Shown: positions 11,714-23,190, counted from the first letter of the stretch. The stretch is DNA of 42,305 nt from Teratosphaeria epicoccoides (GCA_021401465.1 JADDMT010000194.1:1-42305); one strand, 5' to 3'. Translations and numbers: made by a program. Notes: generated by a model not told the origin, from the letters alone.

Positions 11714-12678
11714 TTACTAGCTGTATAGCCTCGCCTAAACTACACTCGTACTACTCTAGCCTAGATCACACCAAATCAGTCCGTTCTAGACTAGGCTGAC
11801 CTAGTCACTGTCCTTATCATCCTCATGTCCCTCGTTTAGGGCCCTGCCCTCTAACTCGCGAGTAGTTAGGACGAGAAGCATGCCCTGAAGGTCGGACTTA
11901 GGCCTACTGCTCTTCATCTTACTAACCTAGGCCGAGATGTTCTAGAGTGAGGTCGCTATCTCCGCAATGCGCCTATTACTAATCCGCTTGATATCCTCGA
12001 GCCGCTTACTAGCTAAGGTGTCCTCGATCAAGAACTTCGAGCCCTTGAGCTTCTAGACAGGGTTAGTACGGACTAGGCGAAGCCGAAAAGGACCTAACAC
12101 TTACGTTCGGGGTTAGAGCACTCCTGTTACGAACGCGCTTCGCTACCTTCTTGCTAGATTAGTCCTACCTCTCCTGCCTAAGGTGCTGCGACAAGCCGCC
12201 CTCGCCACGAAGGGTGTTACCTAGCTCCCTACAGACTAGTTAGCTCCATTCTAGGGCGAGGTGCCCTAGTCTGGCACTTACAGGATTGTAGTGCCCGCAA
12301 TCTTCCTGATATGGCGCATAATGGCCTCCTTCTCCTTGTTACTAGCATCATCAGCCAAGGCTTTGATTTCGCGGCGCATACCCTTCTATTCGTCCTCTTT
12401 CGAGGCTAGGAGCTATCAGAGTTAGCTACAGTGTACCGAACTAGACTAGGCTAACTTACCTGGAAGCAGTCCTTGCTACTTAGGCAGTTGCCGCAGTTAG
12501 GGGTAATGCTAGCGGGGACAGGCTTGTTCACAATGGGGCAGAGCTTCTTGATGTTAGCCGGGTTAGGATCCTCGTAACAGCTGTAGCATAGGTTAGCCAG
12601 AAACGAGGAAGTAGTCTCTAGGTCGTGGTTATACTCCTCGCGCACGACCTCGGCGGCTAATCTTTTCCTGTTCGCCAT
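11714..12678 (-). pseudogene. Family C antisense gene: spliced Cys-rich protein (four exons)
   Basis: Gene on the strand opposite to gag-pol. Exon 1 (12678-12460) is open: M-A-N-R-K-R-L-A-A-E start, then C-Y-S-C, K-K-L-C, N-C-G-N-C and K-D-C, a likely metal-binding Cys cluster. Three introns with GTAAGT donors, CTAAC branch motifs and TAG acceptors follow at 12459-12413 (47 nt), 12281-12229 (53 nt) and 12104-12053 (52 nt). Joining the four exons keeps one frame: charged helical sequence (K-E-K-E-A-I-M-R-H-I-R-K), a basic segment (S-K-K-V-A-K-R-V-R) and a further helical tail. Remaining in-frame TAG and TAA codons fit RIP of Gln or Trp codons. The stop lies at 11758, 11737 or 11714. It faces pol tail to tail. 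Its function is unknown. Confidence 0.65.
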
Positions 12679-13060
12679 CGTATTAGGCCGGTTCAGGCTA
12701 GACAGATTTGTTTACAGTTAGGTTGCGGGACTCTAGGACTACATGCTACTATTAGCACCTAAAATGCCCGCACTGCCGCAAAATGGACTAAATTAGACTA
12801 ATTTGCCCTACTCTCGCCAGCCTACAGTTTTCGCACTTCACTTACCGATTAGAGGCGGATGTAGGTTAGAAGGTTTAGAATTAAACTTCGAGTTCTTTTG
12901 ATATTGCTAGTATGACTCATTACTAGCGACTTCCCCTTTAGGACTAGTTACCGCTGCTAAGTTCCATATCTTTCGACTACCTTCTGCCTATACTAGTTGT
13001 GAATTTTGACACTATCATGCGGGTTTCGAGGACAAAACCTAGGGGAAGGGAGGGGGGCAA
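12679..13060. other. Family C 3' non-coding region and polypurine tract
   Basis: 380 bp with no supported plus-strand gene. On the plus strand it ends in a strong purine tract (AGGGGAAGGGAGGGGGGCAA, 13041-13060) directly before the 3' LTR, as expected for the second-strand primer. On the minus strand it is the likely promoter and 5' UTR of the antisense gene. A GTAAGT near 12845 and a CTAAC...TCTAG near 12695-12725 could bound a 5' UTR intron, but this is weak. Confidence 0.6.
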
Positions 13061-13317
13061 TGTCAGGACTACCTCCGCACGTCCCCACAGAATCTACCTA
13101 CTAACTTACTAGCCCTGACTAGCCTAGCAGGGCGCGATCCGGCCACGGTCGTCCCTATTAAGGCCCGGGCCGCCCGGGCCTGCCTGGCCTAGGCATAGTA
13201 AGGGGACTCCTCAATCCCCCTAACTTATCCTACTTCCTTCCCTATCGATTCGAGTAGTCCTACTATACACCTACAGCCTGTACTTTGGCTAGCCTACGTT
13301 AGTCCTGTTACTTTACA
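13061..13317 (+). repeat. Family C 3' LTR
   Basis: 257 bp, matching 6380-6636 with a few transition differences, and followed by the target duplication GCGAG. The close match between the two LTRs suggests a fairly late insertion relative to the host element A1. Confidence 0.92.
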
Positions 13318-16300
13318 GCGAGCCTATTACGTCGCGTATCTAGAAGGGTCCGACGAACCTTGGCGTCATCTTCTTGCTTAGAAGTTTCAGCTTGAGATTC
13401 TTCGTTAATAGTAACACCTTCGTACTAACTACATACTACATTAGTTTAGCACGGGCGTTATTATGTTTAATCTAGGATTCTAAGGCCTTTTTCTAGTGTT
13501 CTATTAGCACTAAATGTACCTCGCGCATACGCCACGCTAATTCTGCGGCGGCTAGTACCCTCTCCTCAGAAGACTTGTCCTGAGGTAGTTCTAGGTGTAT
13601 TTCCGGATTAAAGCTATAAAGAATCTAAAATAGCGACATGCACATAGTAGCATGCACGCTGTTATTAACTGCAAATTCCGCCATAGGAATTGCGTTAGCC
13701 TAGGCATCCTAGTTCTTAGCGTAGTAGCACTAAAGGTACTACTTAAGAGTCTAGTTTATACGTTTAGTCTGACTATTAGTCTGTAGATAGAATGCTGTAC
13801 TTAGGCAGTGCTTAACACGCGCCTTAAACACAAATTCTTGCTAGTATTTACTAGTAAAGACAGAACCTCGATCTAATAGGATACTTCGGGGGACACTAAA
13901 GCGCTATATGACTTCGTCGCGAAGTAGTCGCGTAAGCTTGCTACTTGTGCATCTTTTCGTACATAGGATGAAGACATTCATCTTAGAGTATTAGTCGACT
14001 ACTACAAGGACAGCATTAACTACATTGCCTTTCTACTTTGCTAGCAGCAAATCAGTGATAAAATCCATAGCTAAGTCTTGCTATAGTCTCTCTAGTAGTA
14101 GGAGCGCCTAAGCATCGCCGTAGGGGCGATAGCGCCGAGATTTGCTAATCTGGCACGTCTAGCAGGATTTAACATAGTCAGAGACATCCTGTTCTAGCGT
14201 AGGCTACTAGTATTTACGTCCAAGAAGTGCGTTTGTCTTCTCTACGCTAAAATGGCCCGCGAGTTTATCGTCATGATAAATACAGAGGAGCTGCGAACAG
14301 AGTGCGTAGTTAGCGGGTACGTAGAGCCTATTATCAAAGTACTACAAGTCGCCTAACTTGGTCTAGTAGTTTAGACCGCCTGCGGTGTCCTAGAGGGCTA
14401 CACCCTCATTAATTAACTCTAGTTCTCGCTCTTGCAACCGCTAAATAAGTCTCGAGACTTCTTTAAAGGGTTCTTTAGACATCGCATGCTTACTACATGT
14501 AAGCTAGTTAACTACCGCACGGATCGAGCTAGACACGGCCGCCATAACTGCCAGATAGGAGGGTTCGTCGCTAGCGGAGGCTATGAGGCCCTATTAGACC
14601 CGTAGTCGACCTACAAGAGGAGCTAACGACAGATCGCCGCCCTAAACTACAAGCTTCGTTTGTAGTATAGGGAGAAGCTATTAGTTACCCTCCTCCCTAG
14701 TGTCGTAGTCCGGTCGTCGCGAAGGACCGTTAGCTAGATTCGTCTTTCCGGAACGATGCTAGATAACGAAGTCAAAGCTAGCGAGGAAAGTCGCCTACCT
14801 TGCTTGCCGACTACTTAGCTACTTCACGCCCATGAAGCCGCGAAGGTTGTTATAGTTAGTAAGCACCTTAATAGGATACGCTACGCTTTCGAGGTAGTGT
14901 CAGTACTCCTTGAAGCCGACAATAATAGCTAAAAGCTCTTAGTCGTAAGTCTTATAGTTAAGCTTAGCGCCCTGCATCTTCCGCGACTAGAAGGCAATCA
15001 GGTACTATCGCGCACTGCCTTCATGCGACTAGAGTTGCGATATAATTGCGGCTATTGCAAATTTTGAAGCATTAGTCTCTATCTAGATCTTCGTAGTAGG
15101 GTTGAAGTGCCGAAGTATAGGCGTAGTTTGAAAAGCTGCTTTAAGTTTAGAGAAAGCCTTGCTCTAAGCCTCCTCCTAAGGCACTATCCCTGGCTTTTTT
15201 CCTCGAATCGCGCCCTTTGCGAGGGCCGTGAGGGGGGCCACGATCTTCGAGTAGGATCGTATAAATCTGCGATAGAAGTTAGTAAGTCCTAAGAACACCT
15301 GCACTTCTTAGAGAGTAGTTAGCTATAGCTACTCCGCGATTGCGGACACCCTTTAGTCATCTATGATGACTCCTTCCGTAGAGACGATGTATCCAAGAAA
15401 CTTAATCCTATCTGTCAGGAATGAGCACTTCTTTAGGTTCGCGTACAGAGCAAACTTGCGGAGCCGTTCGAGTACTATCCTTAGGTGCCGAATATGCTCC
15501 TCCTTCGAGTTAGAGTAGACTAGTATATCGTCTAAATATACTACGTAGCAGGTGTTAACGAGGCCGGCTAGGGCCCGGTTAATATACGCTTAGAACGTTG
15601 CTAGTGTGTTAGTTAAGCCGAATAGTATCACTATATACTCGAAGTGTCTATACCGCGTTCGGAATGTAGTCTTCTACTCGTCGCCCTTTCGGATCGGTAT
15701 CTAGTAGTAGGCGTCCTTCAAGTCGATAGACGAGAAGATGGCGGCGCGACTAAGGCAGTCAAGCGTCTCGCTAATAAGTAGTAGGGGGCAGCGGTTTTTC
15801 TAGGTTACTGTATTAAGGCCCCTATAGTTAACGCATAGGCAGAGTGTGTTGTCCTTCTTCAGGACGAACATAACTAACGCTCTAGCCTCGCTGTTGCTTC
15901 GTCGGATCCACGCGTTCCTTTGCGCCTTGTAGAGGTAGTCTCGAAGTGTTTCGAGCTACGATTCCGACATAGGGTACAGAGGTCGATACGGAGGATTATA
16001 ACCCTCCTTAAGGTTAATCGCATGTTCCGCGTCTAGGGCCTAGGCATAGGCCGTAGCCTCTACGTCGAAAATATCGGCGTATTCCTCTAACTTAGGTAGA
16101 AGGGTAACGTCTTCCTTGACATTCCGTATGTAGACTACATACACGCATTAGACCTTCTTCATGTCCTTGTAGAAGCTATGTGCGTCATGCATCCGCACTA
16201 CAGGAACTTCGCCTATAGAGCCGTAGAACTAGTTGTTAGTAGCTCTATTAACAACAACTCCCTGCTTGTAGCGCTAAGGGCGGCCGAGCAGGAGCTCCTT

Positions 16301-17926
16301 ATTAGGAACGTCTTTAGCGTAGAAGACTTTGTTAGTCTCGCGCACTTCTCCTAAGAAGTCCGCGAGTTAGAGGCGCACGTTATACGCGCCTCGAGCCGCT
16401 ACGCCTTCGCCCTAAAAGGACTTCATGGTAGGTAGCAGGGCTCCTAGGATCGGCTTTAAACCGAGCCGTACGACTACCCTCTAGGGTATCACGTTAACCT
16501 CCGCAAGGTTATCTAACATATAGTCTACTAGCTTAAGCGAGCTATTAACTCGGACCGTACCGGATAGGCGCTAGGCAGGCCACGAGTCTACACTATTAGT
16601 AACAGACAGCTTAGATACCCGTAGTAGCCATTCGGTTGTCTCGGGCTTGTCCTTCTTTTGCCTCCCCTCTAGGGAGGTTTCGGACACCTTGCTTACCTTC
16701 TTCCTATTACTTCGTTTAGGACAGCGAGCCGCCTAGTAGTCTCTCGCTCTACAGATGTAGCAGCTACTCGGAGGCTTCTTGCTACTATCTTTTAGCTTAG
16801 AGGGCTTGCTCCTCCGGAATGAACTACCGCATTAGGCGTGACCCCTAGGGCGCTTGTAATAGCGGCCCTTTAGTAGGTCCTTAGGGCTTAGACGCTTATT
16901 GTCCTTGCCGCCTAATTTTCCATTTCGCTTCAAGGTGATTTCTATACGTGTCGTAAGGGACACAAGGTTTTGCCAAGTTGTCAGAAGTTCATGGAAAGTC
17001 ATGATTGTGTTCTGAAGATTGTCATCAAGTTTAACAAGCAAGTGCCGCACATGTTACGTCTCGGTATAGGGTAGCATCTGTCCCTCGAGCGTAGCGAGGT
17101 AGGTAGCGAAGCTAGAGGTTATTTGTCCCTTCCCCTGCTTAGCCTTCTCGTACTCGACAGACATAGTAAGGGCGCGATTCCCCGGATCCTCGACCTAGTC
17201 GACACAGAACTAACGAAAGTCCGCCTACATATACGTTCTGTCGTAGACCCGCATAAGGTCATACTACTTATGCTAATTGTTACGAGGTTCCTTATCCTCT
17301 TTAAGCCACATCTTACTAAAGGCGACTCGTTCGCCCTCTATAGAATATCCGCATAGGTTAAGCATGAAAACTGCCTTACATGCCTGCAAGAAAGTTCGAG
17401 CCTCCTTTAAGGTGTCTCCCTTAAACAGCTTCGGGTTACATGCGTTACGACTACCTCCTAGTTAGCCTACTATAGCCCTGAATTTAGGCACTAGGTTCAC
17501 AGGCACACGCGGAGGGTCTGCGCCTCCTAGTAAGTTGTCTTCGCGGGTCCCTAGCGTGAAATCTCGCTAGATTTCTTCGTCCGCTAGTTTATTAGTACCG
17601 CTTATAGCGACGTCTTCGTCGTCCTCGCCGTTGTCGCTACTAGAAGCGGTGCGGCTCTAGCTCTAGTTCGCAAGGCAGTTTGCGACCTAATTAACAATCA
17701 TGGCTACAAGGGCTAGGTCGATAGTCGGGGTTAGCTGCGGTCCCTATGCAGGGAGTCTATTACCTTGTCCGCCGCGTAATTAGCCTCTAGCGGAACTGTC
17801 GCTCGATGCAGTATCGCTCGCAGGGGGTACTTCTGCGGGCTAGTTACTCAGGCTAGCTTCGCCATCGCGGGCGCTTAGGATGGCGCTCGCTACGCGTTAG
17901 TTGCGAGTTCGTAGTACTCTAGACAT
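13318..17926 (-). pseudogene. gag-pol: A1 gag-pol, 5' part: gag, protease, RT, RNase H, integrase
   Basis: The ATG at 17926 (M-S-R-V-L-R-T-R-N) begins a gag-pol in which gag and pol share one frame; with the 3' part (6379-6019) it makes 1655 codons. Gag carries a zinc knuckle C-Y-I-C-R-A-R-D-Y at residue 389 on, where Tyr replaces the usual His. The protease is hard to see; L-A-E-V-N-V-I after D-N may be its remnant. Reverse transcriptase keeps an intact Y-L-D-D at residues 797-800. RNase H and integrase follow with the same motifs as copy A3. Many TAG codons replace Gln or Trp. The family C element interrupts the frame at 13317. Confidence 0.85.
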
Positions 17927-17975
17927 ATTGTAGTATTCTCTGCTAGACTGCAAAGCAGGGAGGAGAAAGCAGAAC

Positions 17976-18335
17976 TAATATAGATGTATATGCTATATGA
18001 TATAGAAATATCTCGTAGTGTGACAGAGTAATCCGACCTTTTAGTAGGTACAAGACAGCGCTACTTTCTGCTTATTGCAGAGGTGGCGCTAAGGGTGCTT
18101 ATAACCCCTGACACTCCTTAATTAGGGAAAGCATGTCTGAGCCTAACCCTGCAGGGGTACCGTAGGGTCAGCGACGTAGGGGCGTCCTACGTCGACAACT
18201 GATCCCTCTCGGACGATATATAAGCTAACGTATGTACGAAGGACCCCCTTGCTATATGTAGCAGGGTCACTGCATGCTAAGGGCGGGCATTAGAACCTAT
18301 GTGGTTCTAATGGCCCCCTAGTATCAACTGTATCA
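17976..18335 (-). repeat. A1 right LTR (5' LTR relative to gag-pol)
   Basis: 360 bp, partner of 3224-3583; its right end GTATCA is unmutated and is followed by the target duplication TATAC. The hairpins at the same relative positions are kept (for example ATTAGAACC/GGTTCTAAT with loop TATGT, 18289-18311). Only 49 bp separate it from the gag ATG. No primer-binding site starting TGG is evident. Confidence 0.9.
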
Positions 18336-18889
18336 TATACCTTCTAGTGTAATAGTCCTAAGGTAACAGGAGCTAGAAGAAGAAGAAGGTTCTGACGACA
18401 ACTATAAGCTCGTTAAAGCTGTCGTTCCTGATTCTAAGGAGGACAAGAGCATAGAGAGATAGGCTATGCCGCCGCATGACATTAGACTTAATATCATCCG
18501 ACTTATACAGAACTAGTAGGCTTAGGCTTACCTATGGATTAATAGAGTATAACACATTAACTAGCTTTAATATGACAAACTAGCTAACCGCATGCGACAA
18601 TACCTAAGGAGACTACTAGTTGTAGCTTACCCTTACTCGCATCAGAAGATTGTCTAAGAAATTATACTATTTGGGGTAGAGTTTACGCCCTAAGGAGGCT
18701 ACTTTACCTACGAGGGTATTTAGGTTTCACAAGCGTTACGACTCTAGGTTGACTATTTGAAAATAGAATACACAAGAAACGCGCAGGAACAACGAGGCTA
18801 AGAGCGAGTACTACCTCCTAGGCTAGTTAGCAGTAACGCTCGAAGAAGAGTAAGCTAAGACTACACAATCCCCGAATTAGTGCGGGAAA
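18336..18889 (+). pseudogene. gag: B2 gag C-terminal part and gag/pol linker
   Basis: Continuation of B2 gag after the A1 insertion. It shows the acidic run E-E-E-G-S-D-D-N-Y also seen in B1, then D-I-R-L-N-I-I-R-L-I-Q-N and V-E-F-T-P-Q/[TAG]-G-G-Y. The TRIM-like element cuts it at 18889, and the sequence resumes at 19651 after the 5-bp duplication GGAAA. Several TAG and TAA stops are present. Confidence 0.65.
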
Positions 18890-19131
18890 TGATATGCCGG
18901 ACGTACGGGCGCCAGCCGCAGGCTTGGCGTCACGTGACCTCGCGGATATCTGAGATGCCGGACGTACGGGTGCCAGCCGCAGGCTTGGCGTCACGTGACC
19001 TCGCGGATGTTTCTCGGGTTGCAGTGTGTGTGTATATGTAGCCGACTGTAATCAGCCCTGACACAGGACTGATTACTAAGCCTTTTGGCCATGTGGGGTA
19101 GTAGTGAAAGGTCAGCACACCTTCCCTATCA
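18890..19131 (+). repeat. TRIM 5' LTR
   Basis: 242 bp. A 61-bp module is tandemly duplicated (starts at 18894 and 18955), each copy with a palindromic GTCACGTGAC (CACGTG at 18931-18936 and 18992-18997), the E-box core bound by bHLH factors. Downstream is a GTGTGTGTATATGTA stretch. Confidence 0.85.
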
Positions 19132-19269
19132 AGAGTAATTAGTCCTGTACGGTTAGACCTAGGTTCGAGCGGTTTTTCGCTCAGATCTCTAGCTAAGAGT
19201 GCGGGGTATCTGCGGATGCTAACTAGCTCGGGGTAACATATGCCCGACCATGCAGGGTGAAACTGCCGC

Positions 19270-19347
19270 TGAGTCATGTGTCCATGGAGAGTTAGCCGCC
19301 TCCCTCTGAGTCATGTGTCCATGCAGACCCCCCCGCCTCTGAGTCAT
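19270..19347 (+). promoter_or_regulatory. TRIM interior: three TGAGTCAT sites
   Basis: TGAGTCAT occurs at 19270-19277, 19307-19314 and 19340-19347, each in a longer repeat (CTGAGTCATG, twice followed by TGTCCATG). TGASTCA is the known site of Gcn4/CpcA-type bZIP factors that respond to amino-acid starvation. That these sites act in the TRIM is an inference. Confidence 0.4.
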
Positions 19348-19408
19348 GCAACGGTGCGCCGTTTGGTTCAGTGGAACCGAGGGCGGTCCCCTTTAGGAGA
19401 GGGGATAA

Positions 19409-19650
19409 TGATATGCCAGACGTACGGGCGCCAGCCGCAGGCTTGGCGTCACGTGACCTCGCGGATATCTGAGATGCCGGACGTACGGGTGCTAGCCACA
19501 GGCTTGGCGTCACATGACCTCGCGGATGTTTCTCGGGTTGCAGTGTGTGTGTATATGTAGCCGACTGTAATCAGCCCTGACACAGGACTGATTACTAAGC
19601 CTTTTGGCCATGTGGGGTAGTAGTGAAAGGTCGGCACACCTTCCCTATCA
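19409..19650 (+). repeat. TRIM 3' LTR
   Basis: 242 bp, identical to 18890-19131 except for five transitions (for example CCGGA to CCAGA and CACGTG to CACATG in the second module). It is directly followed by the target duplication GGAAA. Confidence 0.88.
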
Positions 19651-22600
19651 GGAAAACAGCTATTCGGAAAACGACAAGGTCCGCTAGAATTAGACCTACA
19701 GACAGACTAGACAGGGCTATAACGATGTGCCGCAGTTAGCGCTAGATACGCGGACAACCTTAGAGTATAGGTACATATTAACGAGACGCTAGCTAGGGCC
19801 TTAATAGATTCAGGATGCACTAGAATCTTCATGACGCCTAAGTTCGCTAGGACAGCTAGGATAAGGCTACAGGCGAAGACGAATGCTTTCTTGCTACAAG
19901 CGATTAATAGAAAGCTAGTTATGTACAACTAAGGAATAGTTGACAAAGAGACCGAGACGATACCTCTGCGGATAGGACGCTACTAAGAGATAATCTAGTT
20001 CGACATCATGGAGTTACCTAGCTCGGATGTAGTGCTAGGGTTACTATAGCTAAGAAACGCTAACCCCTACCTTTACTAGAAGAACGAGAGGATCTAGTTT
20101 CCGGAACTCTTAAGATTAATACCTCTACCTGTAGTACATGACGTACTAGGCAAGATCGAAATATGTGCTATGACTTTAAGCGAGATAGTCGCTACTATTA
20201 AGGACCTAGAACAGGAAGTACACGTCCTATAGGTTAAAGCAACACAATCTGAAGTCAAAGTCGAGTTTACTGTCCCTGACAAGTATAAGGAGTTTGCTAC
20301 TCTTTTTAAGGAGGAACCCGACTAAGAGGCTCTGCTAGAACACTAGGAGTAGGATTATAGGATACCCTTACTCCTAGGCAGAACGCTAACGAAGCAACTA
20401 GTTCGCCTATTATTAGCGGCGAAGCTAGAGATTCTCCTGAAATACCTTGAAGACAACCTCTAGAAGGGCTTTATCCGCGAGTCATAGTCCCTAGCAGGGT
20501 ATCCGATCCTGTTTGTCCCTAAGGGGGAAGATAACTAGCAACTCTGCGTAGACTATTGCAGATTAAATGACATCACAATAAAAAATAGTTATCCGCTTCC
20601 TTTGCTTTTAGAGTTACAGGATTGCCTACAAGGAGTAATATGGTTCTCGAAGTTCGACATACTAGGAGTATATAACTGAATTCAGATCAAGGAAGGCGAA
20701 GAATAGAAGACTACATTCCGAACTAGATTTAGACACTACTAGTATATAGTCATGCTATTTAGGTTGACAAACGCCCTAGCTACATAGCAGGCATTTATTA
20801 ACAATGTGCTACTAGAGTACCTTGACGTCTTCGTGGTTATATACTTAGATGGCATCCTTGTCTACTCACGAACGATCGAAGAACATAGGACTCATGTATG
20901 CAAGGTGCTTTAGAAACTCTAGGATTACAAGCTAAAGGTTAAGCCTTAGAAGAGCGAGTTTCATAAGCAAGAAGTCTAGTTCCTTGGCTAAGTAGTAGCA
21001 TAGAACGGGATCAAGATAGACACTAAGAAGGTCACAGTCGTAAAAGAGTAGACTACGCCGACTAATGTTAAGGAAGTATAGTCCTTCCTTAGGTTCGCTA
21101 ACTTCTATCGAAGATTCATCGCGAACTATTCGAGGATTACGGTACTACTTATGACCCTTACCACGAAGGATACACTATTCGTATAGGACGACGCCTAACA
21201 GAATGCCTTTAAGGAACTTAAGCAACGATTCACAGATTAGCTGATCTTGCTTGTATTCGACCCTAATAAGCCTATTATAGTCGAAACAGATGCCTCTGAC
21301 GTAGCACTTAGGGCATGCTTAAGTCAACTAGGACCGAGTAGACGACTACAGCTAGTCGCCTATTACTCGAGAAAGCTGTCTAGACCTAAGCTCTATTACG
21401 ACATCTATAACAAAGAACTTCTAGCTATAGTAGACGCCTACAAAGCGTGGCGAGTCTACTTAGAAGGGTCTAAGCACTAGGTTACGGTCTACACGGACTA
21501 TAAGAACTTGTAATACTTTACTACGACAAAGGAGTTAAACTGACGACAAGTCCGATAGAGTAAGGAACTCTCTAGCTTTAACTGTAAAATTGTCTATCGC
21601 AAGGGATCTAATAACGTACGCGCCGATACACTTAGCCGCCAGACTAACTACATGAAGGGCGTGAAACAGGAGAAACATGCCGTTCTCTAGGAAAATGGCG
21701 ATAGCACGCTTAGAGTTAACCGACTCGCGGCTACGGCTATCACATAGACTAGTAAGTTCTAGGACGACCTAAAGCACGCACTAGTCTACGACCTAACTGC
21801 ACTTACTGTCCGTAACGAAATCGAGGGACAGGAGGACTAGGAAGACGAAGACAGAGTGCTTCTCTTCTAAGGGTTAGTATACATGCTAACATCCTTACGT
21901 TTAGAGCTACTACGCCTCTAACACGACGTTCCTTAGGCAGGACACCTAGGAGTGTCTAAAATGAAGTAAATTCTCTAACGAGAATATTACTTCGCTAGGA
22001 TAGGCAGAGTAATTAAGGACTATGTCCGCTAATGTGTAACTTGCTAATAGAGCAAGTATAACTATTACAAACCGTATAGGCTACTACGACTATTATAGGT
22101 ACCCTAACGGCTATAGGAATCGCTCGCCATAGACTTTATTGTTAAACTACCCTAGTTAAGAGAACCCGCTACTAATGAGTTCTTCGATAGAATCATAGTA
22201 GTAGTCGACTAATTTACTAAGTTTAGGAAGTTTATCCTGTACTGCGAAGACTTTAAGACCGAAGATATTACACATGTCTTCATCAAATAAGTAGTAGCAT
22301 TACATAGTATGCTACAAGACCTAGTAACGGATCGAGGATCCGTGTTTACCTCTAATTTCTAGAAAGCCCTAATGAGACAATTCCAGGTTAGGCATTAACT
22401 TAGTACTTCCTTCTACCCGCAAACGGATAGACAGACAGAACGTCTAAACTAGACGCTAGAATAGTACCTTCGATCCTATGTGAATAGGGACTAGAATAAC
22501 TAGATAGAGTTGTTACTAATAGTAAAGCTTACATATAATAGTACGCTAGTAGAGTCGACAGGACTCTCGCTATTTCAGATAGCGTATAGATTAGCTATAG

Positions 22601-23190
22601 AAGACGTTCTAGACGTCTTAGCTAGTAATCTAAACCTAGTAGCACTCAGGCAAGTAGAATACCTCCGCTAACTCCAAACAGAAGCATAACTCGACCTGTA
22701 GTTCTATTAACAGAACATGGTATAGTGCGTAAACCGTAAGAGAATTAAGGGACTAATTCTAAAGGAGGGGGACAAGGTATATCTTCTCTGCTATCACATT
22801 AAATCGGACAAGCTGAGTAAAAAACTAGACGCTGTGAAACTAGGACCATTCCGGATTAAGGCTAAGAAAGGACTAGTTAATTTTGAATTATAGCTACCTA
22901 AGCAGATAAGAATACACCCTGTGTTCTAAATCTATCTACTAGAACAAGCGGCGCTAGGTGCCGCACTGCAAACGGAACCCTTACTACTCGACCCTAAGGT
23001 CGAAGAACTAGAGTACACTGTTAAGAGGATCGTTAACACTTACTAGGTAGACGGACAGCGAGAGTACTTAGTAAAATAGGAAGGATACGGGAGTACTAAG
23101 AACACCTAGGAACCCCTAAAACACCTACGAAACTGTTAGCAAAAGCTACGGAGTTTTAAGCGGAGAACGAACCTAGGAAGAAGATCATAG
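19651..23190 (+). pseudogene. pol: B2 pol: protease, RT, RNase H, integrase, chromodomain
   Basis: A single frame with many RIP stops, ending at TAG 23188-23190. Protease: A-L-I-D-S-G-C-T-R near 19795-19825, followed by D-V-V-L-G-L near 20028. Reverse transcriptase: L-F-V-P-K-G-E-D near 20515, K-F-D-I-L-G-V-Y near 20655, then the catalytic box Y-L-D-G (20842-20853) in place of Y-L-D-D. RNase H: V-E-T-D-A-S-D near 21280 and Y-N-K-E-L-L-A-I near 21410. Integrase: V-V-V-D near 22200, T-D-R-G-S-V-F-T-S near 22330, Q-T-E-R near 22435. The chromodomain near 23010-23130 reads E-Y-T-V-K-R-I through E-Y-L-V-K. Confidence 0.85.

Larger units (their letters stand above)
6380..13317 (+). mobile_element. 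Family C Gypsy element, complete, nested in A1
   Basis: 6938-bp LTR-retrotransposon with two 257-bp LTRs, TG...CA ends and perfect target duplications GCGAG (6375-6379 and 13318-13322). Order on the plus strand: LTR, gag, pol (protease, reverse transcriptase, RNase H, integrase, chromodomain), then an antisense spliced gene, a purine tract and the second LTR. It inserted into the integrase/chromodomain part of A1 pol. Many TAG codons at Gln and Trp positions show that it was later mutated as well. Confidence 0.95.
3224..18335 (-). mobile_element. Family A Gypsy element, copy A1 (interrupted by the family C element)
   Basis: LTR-retrotransposon with gag-pol on the minus strand. Two 360-bp LTRs (3224-3583 and 17976-18335) are flanked by a perfect 5-bp target duplication TATAC (3219-3223 and 18336-18340). 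The family C element occupies 6380-13317. Removing it and one copy of its GCGAG duplication restores a gag-pol frame of exactly 4965 nt, the same as copy A2 once its 32-nt deletion is allowed for. An extra gene runs antisense to gag-pol at 4382-5878. Confidence 0.93.
18890..19650 (+). mobile_element. TRIM-like miniature LTR element inserted in B2
   Basis: 761 bp with two 242-bp direct terminal repeats (18890-19131 and 19409-19650), TGATA...TATCA ends and a perfect target duplication GGAAA (18885-18889 and 19651-19655). The 277-bp interior has no coding potential, so it must depend on enzymes from another element. A purine tract AGGAGAGGGGA lies just before the 3' LTR, which sets the orientation as plus. 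The LTRs differ by five transitions only and keep many CpA and TpG sites. It therefore looks much less mutated than the surrounding B2. Confidence 0.9.

Noticed and set aside
19140..19200. tRNA-like piece in the TRIM interior (GGTTCGAGC resembles a T-arm/B box)
   Set aside because: No cloverleaf could be drawn around it and no A box was seen; probably chance.
19276..19637. Open frames of 60-115 codons on both strands over the TRIM element (18930-19637)
   Set aside because: They follow the duplicated non-coding LTR in several frames and have no recognisable domains.
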